A stretch of 64,000 nucleotides of DNA from Selaginella moellendorffii (Eukaryota > Streptophyta > Lycopodiopsida > Selaginellales > Selaginellaceae): NCBI RefSeq assembly GCF_000143415.4, contig NW_003314304.1, positions 251,418 to 315,417 of the forward strand. Reading direction: 5' to 3'. How positions within the stretch are numbered: the first letter of the stretch is position 1; every line of letters begins with the position of its first letter. A program made the position numbers and the translations under genes. The notes under the pieces are model-generated. The model ran no database searches. It saw only the letters and a program-made list of their open reading frames with translations, and was not told where the DNA came from. Shown here one piece after another: positions 1 to 12,299 of this stretch.

Positions 1-3000
1 AAGGGTTTAAGTTCCATTCCATGGTTATCCTATGATAAATCACCATAAGGTGAAAACCACATACATTACATCAAAGGATTAGTCTCGACGAGCACTATCT
101 AATGAGATTAATTAGTTTTGTTGCATATGTAGATCTGAAAATAATTATCCAAGTGGGTATATATTTAGTTGTTATAGCTTTGCATGCATCCCTTAGGTAT
201 AAATTTTGGTTACCTTTTTGTATTGTGTTATGTGAGTTTTTGCTTAGGCTCATAAGATGAATATGAGATGTACCATTTGCATGAGTTTACCCTTAAGCTT
301 ATGAGTGAGGTACATTAGCAACTTAAATTTACACTTTGAGTTAGCAAAATTAATGTTAGCTTATCAATGGTTATCATGAGTGGTCCTATATGACTGTGGG
401 TAAACATAAACCACCTCTAGGTTTGCTATGAGTGGCAAATAGGCTGATCTATAGCTATTTAGCATATCACTAATGGATATTCCTAGGCATAATTATGAGT
501 GGATTGATTAAGATTGTAGGGATTAGTTTAATGGCTTAAGTAGTTAATGTCGTGCTCTCTCATAAACTTTTCCTAAATTAAACTGAAGGCAATGTGAATG
601 TAAGTTTGAGGTCTTGTCAAAGTTGAGTCTGAAAAAAGAATTATTAGGGATGAAAGATTAAACATGTAAATTATCATTTTTTCTTTAGGAGATGATTTGC
701 AACGAGGTATAATCTTATTGCTCATTTTTACATCATGCAATTGAGAGTCCCTATCTTGGTGAACATTGGTTATGATGGTTTTATAAGTGATGAGTCATGG
801 AATAGATAGCAATAAGGTGCTAAACCATTTTGGTTAGACTTGCTATTGAAAGATTTGTGTTGCAATATTTAATTCTTCTCTAGGGAATTTTGTTATTTCT
901 CCTTGAATAGCTTAGTGTTAAATTAGTTTTGAGTTTGGTAAGAAAGAGAGTGATGTAAACTTGTCTATGTTGTGAACCAAAATGATGGTGTTAGGTGTTG
1001 TAAATCTTTATCAATAAAGTATAGCACTTATATTGCATTTTATTGAATAAAGTTTTGCTTCATTGATGATCAATTCATTATGATACTTGTATCATATCCA
1101 TGTGATTTTAAGCAACCAACTTGAAAGTGGTTAATAATAATGGCTAGTTTATTTACACGTAGTAGCATTGTAATAGTTTTGACTGAATTCTTGATAGTGA
1201 TCCATTTTATGCTAGCTAATGTTAATACTTTAGTTTTTTGAGAGTTTACTCATTGAAGTTTTAAAAGGGGTTGTAACATTCATTTGTTATGGTTTGTTGA
1301 TGAATCTATTGGCACTTGGAGTAGATTGTTGAATGGAGAATATGTATGGCTAAGATATTGACATTATTAGCATTTATGTTAGTGGAAGTGGCATTGCTAT
1401 TTTGAGTGATCAAGAGTTTTTCTTAGATCTTGAATTTTCATATTATTTTTCTTACTAATGTTTTGGCTTCATATTGGATCTTGAAGGTGATTGAAGAAGA
1501 GTGTTAACACAATATAGATATCCAAAAATATAGTATTTATGATTGAGTTTTGAGTATTTTGCATTTTACAGATTTTGGTATTTGATGTTTATTATATAAA
1601 CATGTTGTTGGATGCTTAAACATATTTTTAGGTCATGGGAATTTATGTTGAGCTGAATATATATAAAGTTGTAGGTAAGAGGAAGTTAATTGAGTCTTAA
1701 GAGAGTCATTTCTCCTTTAAGATAGAAATTTTTTTAGATTTTTTCAATGATTGATTTGTTAATCATTTACCTGAAACCATTTCTGACTTTTAGGGCTAAT
1801 GCAATTGAGTTGAATAAAGTCTAGAGTTAGTGTAGAAAAGTGGTCATTATGCTTTTCTTAAAATGTGACTTTTATACCTTTTTTCTATAGCATCATGTTT
1901 GGTGGCAAGTTGCACTTTACATTAGTTATACTCATACTCTATGAGAATAGTGAGTTTTCACTAATCTTGACTTAGTCTCGATAGCCTTAGGCCTTGGGCT
2001 GAGGATGGTGATGTCCAACTTAGTTGTTTGTGATTGAGATGTTAGTACCTTGTCTATTAGGAAGTTGTGTACTTATATGAGTCTATCTCATGGTTTTCAC
2101 TTTAGTTTCAGAAAAATAATAATCATTTATAGCTAGTCTATTAAGTTCTTTAGTAGTGCTCTGAGCTATTAGTTAGATGTGTTGGTGGGCTTATTATTAT
2201 ATGATTGGATTCGAATAGTCATTTTATTCATACTTATCCATATTCCTATATATTGTATTTGGAATGTTACTTTTCTATTTGATAAGTATATAACACAATG
2301 ACATGAGTTTAGTGTTTTAGTCTTGTGAAGGCAAGTTGAAGGGTGAGTAAGGCTTTTTTTGCCTATACTCGCGTTCTTGCCCTTGCTTGCAAAATAGTGA
2401 TAAAAAAACAAAGATAAAAATATAGAGAAAAAAAGAAAAGAAGAAGAATGAAACGAGAATAGAAGAGAACTTAGCCTTGAATCTTGAAGGTGTGAGTAAG
2501 GATAAACATATATCCCAAACAGTCATAGGTGAGAAAAAACATAATTAATTCAATGCAAATGCATAAAATAATGAGTGGGGGCTATTTTTTAACACATCTA
2601 AGTGCTACTTATATACTACATGATTTTATAACTGTTCCTAATTGCTTCACACTTGTTTATGACAAATGTTGCCTAAGTTGAGTCTATCTTTTTTGGATGT
2701 ATAAGCTTAGACCAAACTCCATTTTGCCTAAGCTTTCTTCTTTTGCTCTACATAAGAAGACACATAAGATAAAACATTTACCTCTTCATTAAAGAGTGGT
2801 TGTTAATTGCTTTGTGATTGATGATCATTTGTAGACTATGTCATAAATTGCTGATACTTGCTTCACTCAATGGTGATTTATAAGTGATGGGCTTACTTAC
2901 TAGATAGTGTTGTGGAGGATTGTATCATTAACTTTGCATGATTTCTTTAGGTTAATATCTTAATTCCATTTCTGTGATATTATCTGGTTGCATTTAATCT

Positions 3001-3137
3001 ATAGTGTCATTGAGTCTTAGATGTGATAATTCACTCCTTGATAATGTAATATCTGTAACTAAGTATTGTTGAAGGATTAGTATTAAATATTAACTAAAGT
3101 ATCTTTGACTTTAGTTGACTTGATTGCTAAAGAGCTT
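1..3137. repeat. AT-rich repeat-derived DNA, no gene
   Basis: No convincing coding region is visible; the few ORFs are short and low in complexity. The first 80 bases and roughly 540-790 are similar to 49430-49770 (shared stretches around caccata, tacatt and tacatcatgcaat), so this is an old dispersed repeat rather than unique sequence. The right edge meets the B1 LTR at 3138. Confidence 0.5.
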
Positions 3138-4403
3138 TGTGAAACACAAATCTCTAAGTCCAAAAGTGGAGCCAAAGTGTGTTATATGGTAATGGCCAAA
3201 GTAGAAGCCCAATAAATGTAATATATTTGTATTAAAAGCTTTAACTCAAAAAGTCAAGAGCAAGAGTGGAACTCCCAAAGAAGTGCTCAAGGAACAAATA
3301 CAAAGCAATTAGGGAGTGTCTTGAAAAAGGGACAAAAGAATCATTAATACATGGTAAATGTTGTGACATATAGAAGTGTTAAGACCAAGAATAGGAAGGA
3401 GTCCAAGATGGAGTGTGAGATGGAGTATCTGAGATTGAGTATGAGAAGGAGTCCAAGATGGATTCCAAAATGGAAATTGAGATGGAGACCAAGATTGAGA
3501 CCAAGACCAAAATTGAGACTAAGTTCAAGACCAAGTCTAAGTCTGAGTCCAAGTTCAAGTCCAAGTCCAAGTTTAAATCCAAAGGTGAAAACCCAAAGCG
3601 ATTATCTCCCAAACCCTAGTAGTTTAGTGAGTCCCTGTAGGATAATAGGGGGAAGACTCTAATAGAACTAATTTGGCCAGGAAAGGCTAGTGTGACCAAC
3701 GAAAATTACACTTATATGGTAGGTGATGATATAATCATTGAGGAATCCAAGGTTTAGACACGAATAGACAAGTGGAATAATTTGGTGAAGTGTTTTAGAG
3801 CCAACTTTAGCTCATACAAAAGATCAAATGGTCAATACTCCCCATCCAAGTATGGGTGGCATTACCTACTTGTATAGCTCATCGGAACTTCGTTCTAGCC
3901 ACATAGTTAGGGCACTCTAGTGGCGGAAGTTTAGCGCTTACATTGGGCTACGGTGTTTCAAAATGTTGTCCCAAAATCTTGAACTATGGAAAGACAAAGG
4001 AGTGGTCCTCTTGCTTTGTGACTATAGGTATAGTTATATAGTGAGGAAGTACTAAAAGTTAATAAGGCTTAGTGGATAGGCCTTCAGACCCTGAACCGCT
4101 AGTGGTGTTGGCAAGTACTACTATGGATGGAAAGGGACTTGGTGGGGATCAAAGGAGGGATATTGAATTTGGTGTTCCCCATGTCTTGAGGCATCCTAAG
4201 GATACTAAAGTGTGATCATAGGATGACCACTCATGGATAGATGGCACAGTTTCAAAGGAATAAGACCGTGTTATGGGTGGTCTTGGACTACCAATAAGTC
4301 AATGGCGAATGGATAGTGCAACATGTTAAGATGTTGGTAGTACCTTTGGGTATCAGAAATGAGATTAGATATGTGGAGCACTTGGACTAAGTATGAAATC
4401 GAT

Positions 4404-5529
4404 TGTAAGCCACAAATTTTTCCTTTCCAATTTGTCAGCTTACCTCGTCTATTCGACCGACACTTTTTTGGACTTAACTAAGTTCCCTCGCCAAGGTTCC
4501 TACCTATGGTACTAGCTCCTAGGTTTCAGCTACTCATTGCACGAGCAATGGAGCATTAGCCATTCATCCATAGATTCCCAAATCTCTCCCAATCCCCCTC
4601 CCCGGTTTAGATTGAACTTAAAGTTCAACTACACTCCCCGCAGGCACAAGCAACCAAGCACACCAAGCCTCCAGATTTCTAACATTTTTTGGTACCACAA
4701 GACTTAATCATGGGACCCTCTAAATCCCAAGCTTTGGGTGCAACACTTACTCTGGGATGCGGGGGGGCAGGGCGGGGGGGAAACACCATGGCTTAATAGC
4801 CTGGTATGGGTACCCCCACTCCCCCACTTTTATTTCGAAGGGAAGGCCCAAGCCCCTAGGCAAGGTGAGGACCAATGAGTTGCATAGTACTTAAATGGGG
4901 CACCACTCAACATGAGCCAAGAGCATCGCAGTCAGTTTCCCTTCTGAGAGTGGGAGCTGCTCTTGAGCACTTCCTGGGGTGGCCCCTCTAGCACCACCCA
5001 AGTCCATGCTCACTCCCACCCAAGGCCCCTTACCCCCAGTCTCAACCTCAAGTTAGTTTGGAAGCACCACTTGAGAGTTCCTTCAAGACTGGGTTCCTGG
5101 ACCTCACTATCCCTACTATACTTTTGGAACCCCCTATAGCGTCCCCCCCCCCCGAGAGACACATACTTTGGGCTTTCACCCCTCAACCTATATTAGTACT
5201 CAGACTCGATCTCGGACTCAATCTCGGACTCGATCTTGGACCTGACCTCGGACTCGATCTCAGACCTGATCTCGGATTCGACCTTGAACTCGACCTCAAA
5301 CTCGGTCTTGAACCCAATCTCGGATCTCAGAATTTGTCTCAAACTCGGTCTCGAACTCGGTCTCGAAGTCGGCTTTGGACTCGATTCTAGTCTTTATCTC
5401 AAACCTGGTCTCAGAGTCGATTTTAGACTCAATCTCAAACTCGGTCCTATCCAATGAACTCTTTATCATTTTGGTCGTGTTTTTGGGGATCCTTTAGCCT
5501 ACGACACCTCAGGGAGTTGGTTCATTACA
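4404..5529 (-). repeat. A1 3' LTR
   Basis: This LTR of about 1126 bp runs from tgtaagccacaaa to gttcattaca and is similar along its length to 11116-12154. Positions 5195-5455 are a simple repeat of ctcggactcgat-type units, so LTR length varies between copies. A poly-C run lies at about 5144-5152. Confidence 0.88.
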
Positions 5530-5541
5530 ACTCCACCACCC
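5530..5541 (-). promoter_or_regulatory. A1 polypurine tract
   Basis: The plus strand reads actccaccaccc directly inside the 3' LTR, which is a purine run (GGGTGGTGGAGT) in element sense. This is the expected place for plus-strand DNA priming. Near-identical tracts flank the LTRs at 20511 and 37674, shared by families A and B. Confidence 0.7.
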
Positions 5542-5993
5542 ATATAAAAAGTTCGATGCCCACATCAAATGTTTCTTTTTTAATCCTACAACTTGTTGAC
5601 TATGTCTCCGGGGGCATCCCCCCACTTAGTGGTGTGCCTAAATTAGCCTCCCCGGCCAAGAGCTTATAACAATGGAATATAGGTGTTCTTATACCCCTCA
5701 CCTCACCACACCCTAGTATGGGGTTGGGACTTGAACCCAGCCTTGCTTTATTAGGGGGTTGGGATTCGAACCCAACTTCCGTAGAATATGTCTACGGATT
5801 CGACATCCCTATAAGGAGTTGGGCGTAGTTCCCTATGCCTAGTCGACATAACTAACCCATGCTAATTAGCTTACCTTCGGCGCACCTTTGGGTCCCAACA
5901 TATGCCATTGCTCAACTTCACAAATTGATACTTTTAATTGAACTTTGCATAAGTACATGGAGTTCTGCCTTGCATAAATTCTTCCATTAGATC

Positions 5994-6245
5994 TCACACA
6001 TTCGCTAGGTTCTCCTTTGGTTCCCATGTTGCTTCGCAGTGTGGAAATCCTTTCCACTTCACATAGAACTCCCTCACCTCGTGTCCTTGTCGCTTGTTCT
6101 TGCGCGCATTGAGGATGGCCTTGATTTCGTATTCCTCTTCCCCTTGGATAACCTCAGGTAAAGGTCTCACTTGGTCCTTGCAAAGCAAATCCTCAAAGTA
6201 CGGCTTAAGTAAGTTCACATGGAACATTAGGTGCATCTTCCCCAT
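5994..6245 (-). pseudogene. A1 integrase C-terminus with chromodomain (fragment)
   Basis: The 83-residue reading frame begins MGKMHLMFHVNLLKPYF, the usual gypsy integrase tail. A chromodomain follows, with EYEIKAILNARK, FYVKWKGF and TWEPKENL in the standard order, including the aromatic W of the KWKG motif. Chromodomains guide integration to histone-marked chromatin in chromoviruses. The stretch from 5529 to 5994 is untranslated and carries remnants of internal repeats also present at 37673-38138. Confidence 0.88.
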
Positions 6246-6599
6246 CTCTCGAGGAAGTCAGAGGCGGTAAGCCACTTTACCGATTTGTGCCTCAATCTCG
6301 TAAGGCCCTGCGAACTTACTTAAGGAACTCAAGATCAGTTCATTTCCAAGAATACATGCATTTTTACCTTTGGGTCAACTTCTGACTGATCCCACTTGGT
6401 AGCCTTAGGTTCTTAGTGTTTAGCCACACCTTTTCCCTAGGTTAGAACTCTACATCCTGACGCTTCTGGTTTGCATACTTGATTTGCCTTTGTTGAGCCC
6501 ATTCCAAGGAATCCCTCACTACATTTCAAATGTTGAGTCTTTCTGCCGTGAATGCCTCCACTGCAGGTAACTCTCCATGATACTCGGCCATGCCGAATT

Positions 6600-7680
6600 C
6601 CACAAGACCTTCAATAGCTCGCCTATTAATGACTTCCCATGGACTCACCCCGATACTCAAGTGTGGTGAGTTGTTATAACACATTTCTGAAAGTCCTAAA
6701 TGACTTACCCAATTGGTTTAGTCTCCCAAGACATAGCATCGCAAATAATCCTCCAGCTACCTATTCACCCTTTCCGTTTGTCCGTTTGTCAAGAAGTGCT
6801 AGTGCTATCAAACTTGACTTAATACCCAATACCTATCTGTGGGTGATAGGCTGTGCTGAATTTCAACTTGGTGCGATACTATTCCAAGAGAGTTCTCCAG
6901 AACCTACTGGTGAAGTTCTTATCTCGATTTGAGATAATCTCTTCTAGCTTTCCCTGCACTCGAACCACTTACTCGAAGAACAACTTTGCCACACCTTTCA
7001 CATCCACCTCCGTTGTGGTGGGTATGAAATGTGCCATCTTTGAAAATCGGTCCACCACCACGAATATTACATCAAACCCCTCACTTGGGGGGAGTCTCGT
7101 GATGAAGTCCATTGTAAGACATTTCCACGGACAATTTGGAATTGGGATGCTTTGTGACAAGCCCCCACTAGCTTTAATCACGGCTTTGACCTGCTAACAT
7201 GTTGAACATGTCTTTACATAGTTTTGGACGTCCTTAGCCATATTTGGTCAGTGATACTTCCTCTTGAGGAAGCCCATCGTCTTAGGCACTCCACCGTGTC
7301 CTGCAAGAGATTTGTCATGACACTCTTCTAAGGCTACCTTCCTTAGTTCCCCTTCTGAAATGTACACCCTTGTTTGTTTATAATAGATGTATCCATTGTG
7401 TTCCACATAACCTATTTTCTCTTCTATTGGCAGCTCACCTCTTTGGTGAGCTTCTCGTGCCTCTTAGTTCCTTAGCAACACTTTTTGTGCTAGACCATCA
7501 TTCTCATATGTTGTCTACACATCATCCAATATTGTTGTTATACTAGATATCACCAACTTCAAGCTTGCTTTTCGACTTAGAGCATTTGCCACGATGTTGC
7601 TCTTCCCAGGTTTATATAAAATCTCGAAATCAAACTCGGCCAAAACATTGGCCCACTGATCTTGTTTCCCTCTTAGGTCG
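6600..7680 (-). pseudogene. A1 integrase core remnant
   Basis: On the minus strand, 6969-7181 encodes a recognisable integrase core segment with [20 protein letters not shown] and [13 protein letters not shown]; the D of MDFI is the first catalytic aspartate of a DDE integrase. Downstream and upstream parts are interrupted by stops. The matching zinc-finger part is better preserved in the sister copy A2. The gene is not functional as it stands. Confidence 0.8.
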
Positions 7681-7720
7681 GGCTACGACAAGAAGTGTTT
7701 CATTACCACATTATCCGTGT

Positions 7721-8471
7721 AAACTTTGAAGTGCCTCCCAAGGTAGTGTCACCACTCTTTGAGCGCCTTGACCACAGTAAATAATTCCTTCTCGTGGGCA
7801 GGCCACGTTCGCTAAGCCTTGTCCAACTTCTTTGAGAAGAATGCCATTGGGTGGATGTCTTGCTTCAAAACTGCACCTAACGCAAAGTCCAAAGCATCTA
7901 TTTTTACCTCAAAGTCTTTACTAAAGTTTGGTAATGCCAACACGGGAGTCTTCCTCAACTTCACTTTGAGGTGGATAAATGCCTCCTCACATTCCATACC
8001 ATCTTCCCTTTACCCATTTGGTTTGTTAAGGGCAGGGTTACTTTCAAATAGTGTTTGATAAACTTTCGGTAGTAGTTGCATATCCCCAAGAATGCAAACT
8101 TTGAAGTGCCTCCCAAGGTAGTGTCACCACTCTTTGAGCGCCTTGACCACAGTAAATAATTCCTTCTCGTGGGCAGGCCACTTTCGCTAAGCCTTGTCCA
8201 ACTTCTTTGAGAAGAATGCCATTGGGTGGATGTCTTGCTTCAAAACTGCACCTAACGCAAAGTCCAAAGCATCTATTTTTACCTCAAAGTCTTTACTAAA
8301 GTTTGGTAATGCCAACACGGGAGTCTTCCTCAACTTCACTTTGAGGTGGATAAATGCCTCCTCACATTCCATACCATCTTCCCTTTACCCATTTGGTTTG
8401 TTTAAGGGTAGGGTTATTTTCAAATAGTGTTTGATAAACTTTCGGTAGTAGTTGCATATCCCCAAGAATGC
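7721..8471 (-). pseudogene. A1 RNase H region, present as a tandem duplication
   Basis: The RNase H domain start (PVLALPNFSKDFEVKIDALD, with the FSKKLDKA block) occurs twice, giving two identical 61-residue frames at 7812-7997 and 8187-8372. The duplicated unit is 7721-8095 and 8096-8471, about 375 bp each with only a few differences, one of them a single-base insertion in the second copy. The near identity means the duplication is young compared with the rest of A1. It would destroy the pol frame. Confidence 0.85.
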
Positions 8472-8585
8472 CCTCAACTCAAGTACATTCGATGGTTGCT
8501 CCCATTCTTGGATCACTTAGACCTTCTCAGGGTCCACCTTGAGCCCGTCTTTGCCCACCACATGCCTGAGAAACTTTACTTCTTG

Positions 8586-9263
8586 TTAAGTAAAGTCACA
8601 TTTACTCTCTTTAGCATACAGTTGGTGTTCCCTTAGTTTCTCAAACACCTTCATCAAGTGTTTGGCTTGCTCCTCTAGCATTTTCCTATAGATCAAGATG
8701 TCGCCAATATAAATGACCACAAAGTGATCCAAATAAGGTATAAAGATGTGGTTCATCAATGCCAAAAACATTGCCAGTGCATTGCATAGCCCAAAGGGCA
8801 TCACTAGAAACTCAAAGCTCCCATACCTTATCTGACAGGTTGTCTTCTCGACATCTTCCTCTGCTACCCTAATTTAGTAGTATCCTGACATTAGGTGAAT
8901 TTTTGAGAAGTATTTTGCCTTTCCCAACCTATCAAACAGGTCCTCAATCCTTGGTAAAGGGTGTTTGTTCTTCTTTATATACTTGTTGAGCAACCAGTAG
9001 TCTATGCACATGTGCATAGATCCATCTTTCTTTTTCACAAATAACACTGGCACCCTATACGGTGACTTGCTTAACCTAACATACACTTTGTCTACCAACT
9101 CTTCTAGTTGGTGCTTCAGCTCCTCAATTTCCTTTTTGTTCAAACGATAGGGTGGACGAACCACTGCCTTAGCACCATCGACTAGCTCAATCTTATGTTC
9201 TATCGGTCGTGTAGGGGGAAAAGCTCCTTTGGCATGGTATTTTGGGATTGGTCCAACACCCAC
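8586..9263 (-). pseudogene. A1 reverse transcriptase remnant
   Basis: The frame 8874-9263 holds the N-terminal RT fingers ([49 protein letters not shown]-like block). The frame 8586-8804 holds MPFGLCNALAMF and the active-site strand, which reads VIYIGDILIY where a functional copy has Y-x-D-D. Loss of a catalytic aspartate shows the enzyme is dead. In A2 the same position still reads VYIDDILIY. Confidence 0.88.
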
Positions 9264-9790
9264 TAGATCACTAAATGTACTTCTTCCATTCTCGTCTTGT
9301 CACTTTTCACCGAGAGTAAGCACAAAAATGCTGCCTTGGTTCCTTTAGTGAGTTATCATCTCGTGGACACCAAGTTTAAGCAGGAGTCCTTAGCCTTACA
9401 TTGCCCTACCTTTAGATCTTGGGCCTCCACCCTGGATCATTCTCTCTGGGCATTTGCCAATACCACAAAGTTCCTACTTTGTCCATGCAGGGCTACCATG
9501 AACCGATTGAACTAATCCATCCCAAAGATTACGTCAAATCCCGCCATGTCCAACATGGTGAAATCCATATTTACTTTCCATGTCCCTACTTCGACTCTCT
9601 CTTGTTGAAGTACCTCATTGGTACTTTGGCTACATTGAACAAACTCTATAGTCCTTAGTTCACCCAGCCGCTACACCGTTAGCCCGGCTTGCCAAACTAT
9701 GTTTGCAGCCACAAAATTATCCGAAGCACCCATGTCAATAAGGATCTTAACAAAGCTACCTTTGAGCTTCCTTTAGAGGGCTAGTAGATG

Positions 9791-11056
9791 TCACAAACGA
9801 TTCTCTACCAAAGTTGCTCGTGTAATGAGTAACTTTGAGCTAGGGACTGGATCACGTACCTCAATTTGAATTTCACCTGACTTAATGGCCATATTGGGTC
9901 TAGCCTTTTTTAGGTAGGGATATTCCCTCGAAAAGTGTCCCACTTCACTGCAATTGAAGCATACGTTGTTTCCCATGCTACTAGCCAACTTGACCTTCTT
10001 ATCCGTGGGTTTGTCTTTTTTCGCTTGACTCCCCCACGTATTTGCTCGTTAGCCATTGGATCTGCTTTTCCGAAACCTCGAGGACTCATTCTTAGAGAAA
10101 CTCTTCTTGAATTTCCCTTTGCTATATGTTCCCCTTGGTTTGGCCCCTTTGCTAAATGTGGACCCCGACCCTGTTGTGTTCCCTTTTTGTAGGTTATCAT
10201 TGAAACACACCTTGATAGCTGCATCCAACACTTCCTTGTAGTTGGTTGGGTTCTAATGCATCACCTCGCTGGAAGCCCAGGATTGCAAGCTTGATATGAA
10301 GGCATGGAATGCATCCATATCATCCATATCCGTGACAAGTATCCTCTTTGCCATAAACCCATTCACATACTCTTGAATGGTTTTAGTCTGCTTCAGCCTA
10401 CTCAGCTCATCCCTTAGGTGTGAAGCATTCGGAAGAATGTAAGTCGCACGGATCCTCACCTTCATCATTTCCCAAGTAGCCACTGGTCCTTTGTTGGCCT
10501 CTGTTGTTCTCCACTAAGACTTCGCATTATCTGCCAAATATGGTTTTGCACATGGGACCTTCTCTGAGCTTAGTAACCACAACACTCGGAAGTAATCTTC
10601 CATATCGTAAAACCAATCCTCCACCACCTTATAGTCATTCACTCCCTTGAAGACCGGTGGGGGCTTTGATTTGTACTTGGGAACTGCTTGAGGGACTAAT
10701 TCCACTTCAGTTTGTTCGACTTTGTTTGGTTTTGCCTCAGTCCCTACCGAAGGGTCCGCACCTTCTATGCTGCTAGCATCTATAGTCTTTCCCTTTTTCT
10801 TCCACTTCTTGTCATGCTTTAACTTACATATGAGAGTCTCTGGCAGGGCATTGGTCTGTGCCAATTGTCCTTCTAGAATGTCCAATCGAGCTTTGGATGA
10901 CCGAACCTCACCATCGGACTCTTGTTTGGAAGTTTCCTCACTAGAGTCCTTTTCATGCAAGGATTCCTCATCCATAGTTTTTTGTTCAATTGAAGGCTCT
11001 AGCTCTAGAGGAGGTTCTGTTTCTGCTTTGGTTCGTTTATGCCCTATCTTTGCCAT
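9791..11056 (-). pseudogene. A1 gag remnant with zinc knuckle
   Basis: The frame starting at 11056 (MAKIGHKRTKAE) is a charged gag N-terminus that runs into a retrotransposon gag domain (PPVFKGVNDYKVVEDWFYDM, then LSRLKQTKTIQEYVNGF at 10253-10483). A CCHC knuckle (CFNCSEVGHFSREYP) lies near 9960, where the last cysteine has become tyrosine. Stops split it into at least four frames. The protease between gag and RT (about 9270-9790) is too decayed to delimit. Confidence 0.8.
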
Positions 11057-11100
11057 CTCTTAGCAATGCGCTTCTATCCTTCGTTAGAACTGAGGAAAAA

Positions 11101-11112
11101 GCTCTGATACCA
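11101..11112 (-). promoter_or_regulatory. A1 primer-binding site (initiator Met tRNA)
   Basis: The plus strand gctctgatacca is TGGTATCAGAGC in element sense, the standard complement of the plant initiator methionine tRNA 3' end. It lies three bases inside the 5' LTR, where minus-strand DNA synthesis is primed. Confidence 0.9.
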
Positions 11113-11115
11113 AAT

Positions 11116-12154
11116 TGTAAGCCACAAATTTTTCCTTTCCAATTTGCTAGCTTACCTTGCCTATCTGACTAACACTTCCTTAGACTTAGCTAAGTTCCCT
11201 TGCCAAGGTTCCTACCTATTGTACTAGCTCCTATTTGGTTTCAACTACTCATTGCACGAGCAACAGAGCATTAGTCATCCATCCACGGATTCCCAAATCT
11301 CTTCCAATCCCCCTCCCCAGGTTAGATTGGACTTAAGGTTTGGTTACACTCCCCGCAGGCACAAATAGCCAAGCACACCAAGCCTCCAAACTCCTAATAT
11401 CCCTTGGTACCACAACACTTGATCATGGGACCCTCTAAATCCCAAGCCTCGGGTGCAGCATTTGCTCCGGGACGTAGAGGGGAAAAACCGTGACCTAACA
11501 GCTTGGTATGGGTACCCCTACTCCCCCACTTCCATCCCAAAGGGAAGGCCCAAGCCCCTAGGCAAGGCAAGGACCAATGAGCCGCATGGTACTCAAGTGG
11601 GGCACAACTCTACATGAGCCGGGGGCACTGTAGTCGGTTTCCCTTTCGGGAGTGGGAGCTGCTCTTGAGCACTTCCTAGGGTGCTCCGGCACCACCCAAG
11701 TCCAGGCTCACTCCCACCCAAAACCCCTTGGCCCTAGTCTCAACCTCAAGTCAGTTTGGAAGCACCACTAGAGAGTTCCTTCAAGACTAATTCCTGGACC
11801 TCACTATCCCTATTATACTTTGGAACCCCCTGCACCCCCCCCCCCCCCCTGGGAGACACATGCTTTGGGCTTTCACCCCTCGACCTGTATTAGTACTCGG
11901 ACTCGGTCTCGGACTCGATCTCAAACTTGATCTCAGACTCAGTCTTGGACCCAATCTCCGATCTCAAACTCTGTCTCAAACTCGATCTCAAAGTTGGCCT
12001 CGGACTAAATCCCATACTCTATCTCAAACTTGGTCTCAAAGTCGGTCTTGGACTCGATCTCAAACTCTGTCCCATCCAATGAATTCTTTATCATTCCGGT
12101 CATGCTTTCGGGGATCTTTTAGCCTACGATACCTCAGAGAGTTGGTTCCTTACA
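11116..12154 (-). repeat. A1 5' LTR
   Basis: This LTR of about 1039 bp runs from tgtaagccacaaa to gttccttaca and is collinear with 4404-5529. The ctcggactcgat-type simple repeat lies at 11890-12075 and is shorter than in the 3' LTR. Confidence 0.88.
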
Positions 12155-12299
12155 TTGATGTGGTCTTGAGATCATATCTAATATTAAGCAAGTACCCCAA
12201 GGTAGATAAGGATTTATGAGGGTTGTAAGTGAGACTCTTCTAAGTGGCTAAAGGCATAGTTAAATAACTAAAGTAGAATAAAAAATTTAGTTGCTCACA

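Larger units (their letters stand above)
4404..12154 (-). mobile_element. Ty3/gypsy chromovirus A1, 7.75 kb, degraded
   Basis: This is a full-length LTR retrotransposon read on the minus strand. It has two LTRs of about 1.1 and 1.0 kb that begin TGTAA and end TTACA on the plus strand, an initiator-Met tRNA primer site, a polypurine tract, and fragments in the order gag, reverse transcriptase, RNase H, integrase, chromodomain. Putting integrase after RT/RNase H is the Ty3/gypsy order, and the C-terminal chromodomain marks a chromovirus. The flanking 5-mers are tcgat (4399-4403) and ttgat (12155-12159), a duplication with one C-to-T change. Many stops and a mutated RT motif show it is inactive. 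Confidence 0.92.
3138..12299 (+). mobile_element. Family B LTR (B1), split by retrotransposon A1
   Basis: The LTR starts with tgtgaaacacaaat and ends with ttagttgctcaca. Its two parts, 3138-4403 and 12160-12299, read as one sequence when compared with the B copies at 14204-15878, 18772-20510 and 47063-49336. Element A1 sits in the gap. No partner LTR with a plausible interior could be assigned, so it may be a solo LTR. The flanks agctt and gactt differ by two transitions and could be an eroded duplication. Positions 3400-3600 hold the GAGTCC-type simple repeat typical of this family. Confidence 0.72.

Noticed and set aside
5058-5457. ORFs with LDLGLDLG-type repeats
   Set aside because: Translation of the family A LTR simple repeat.
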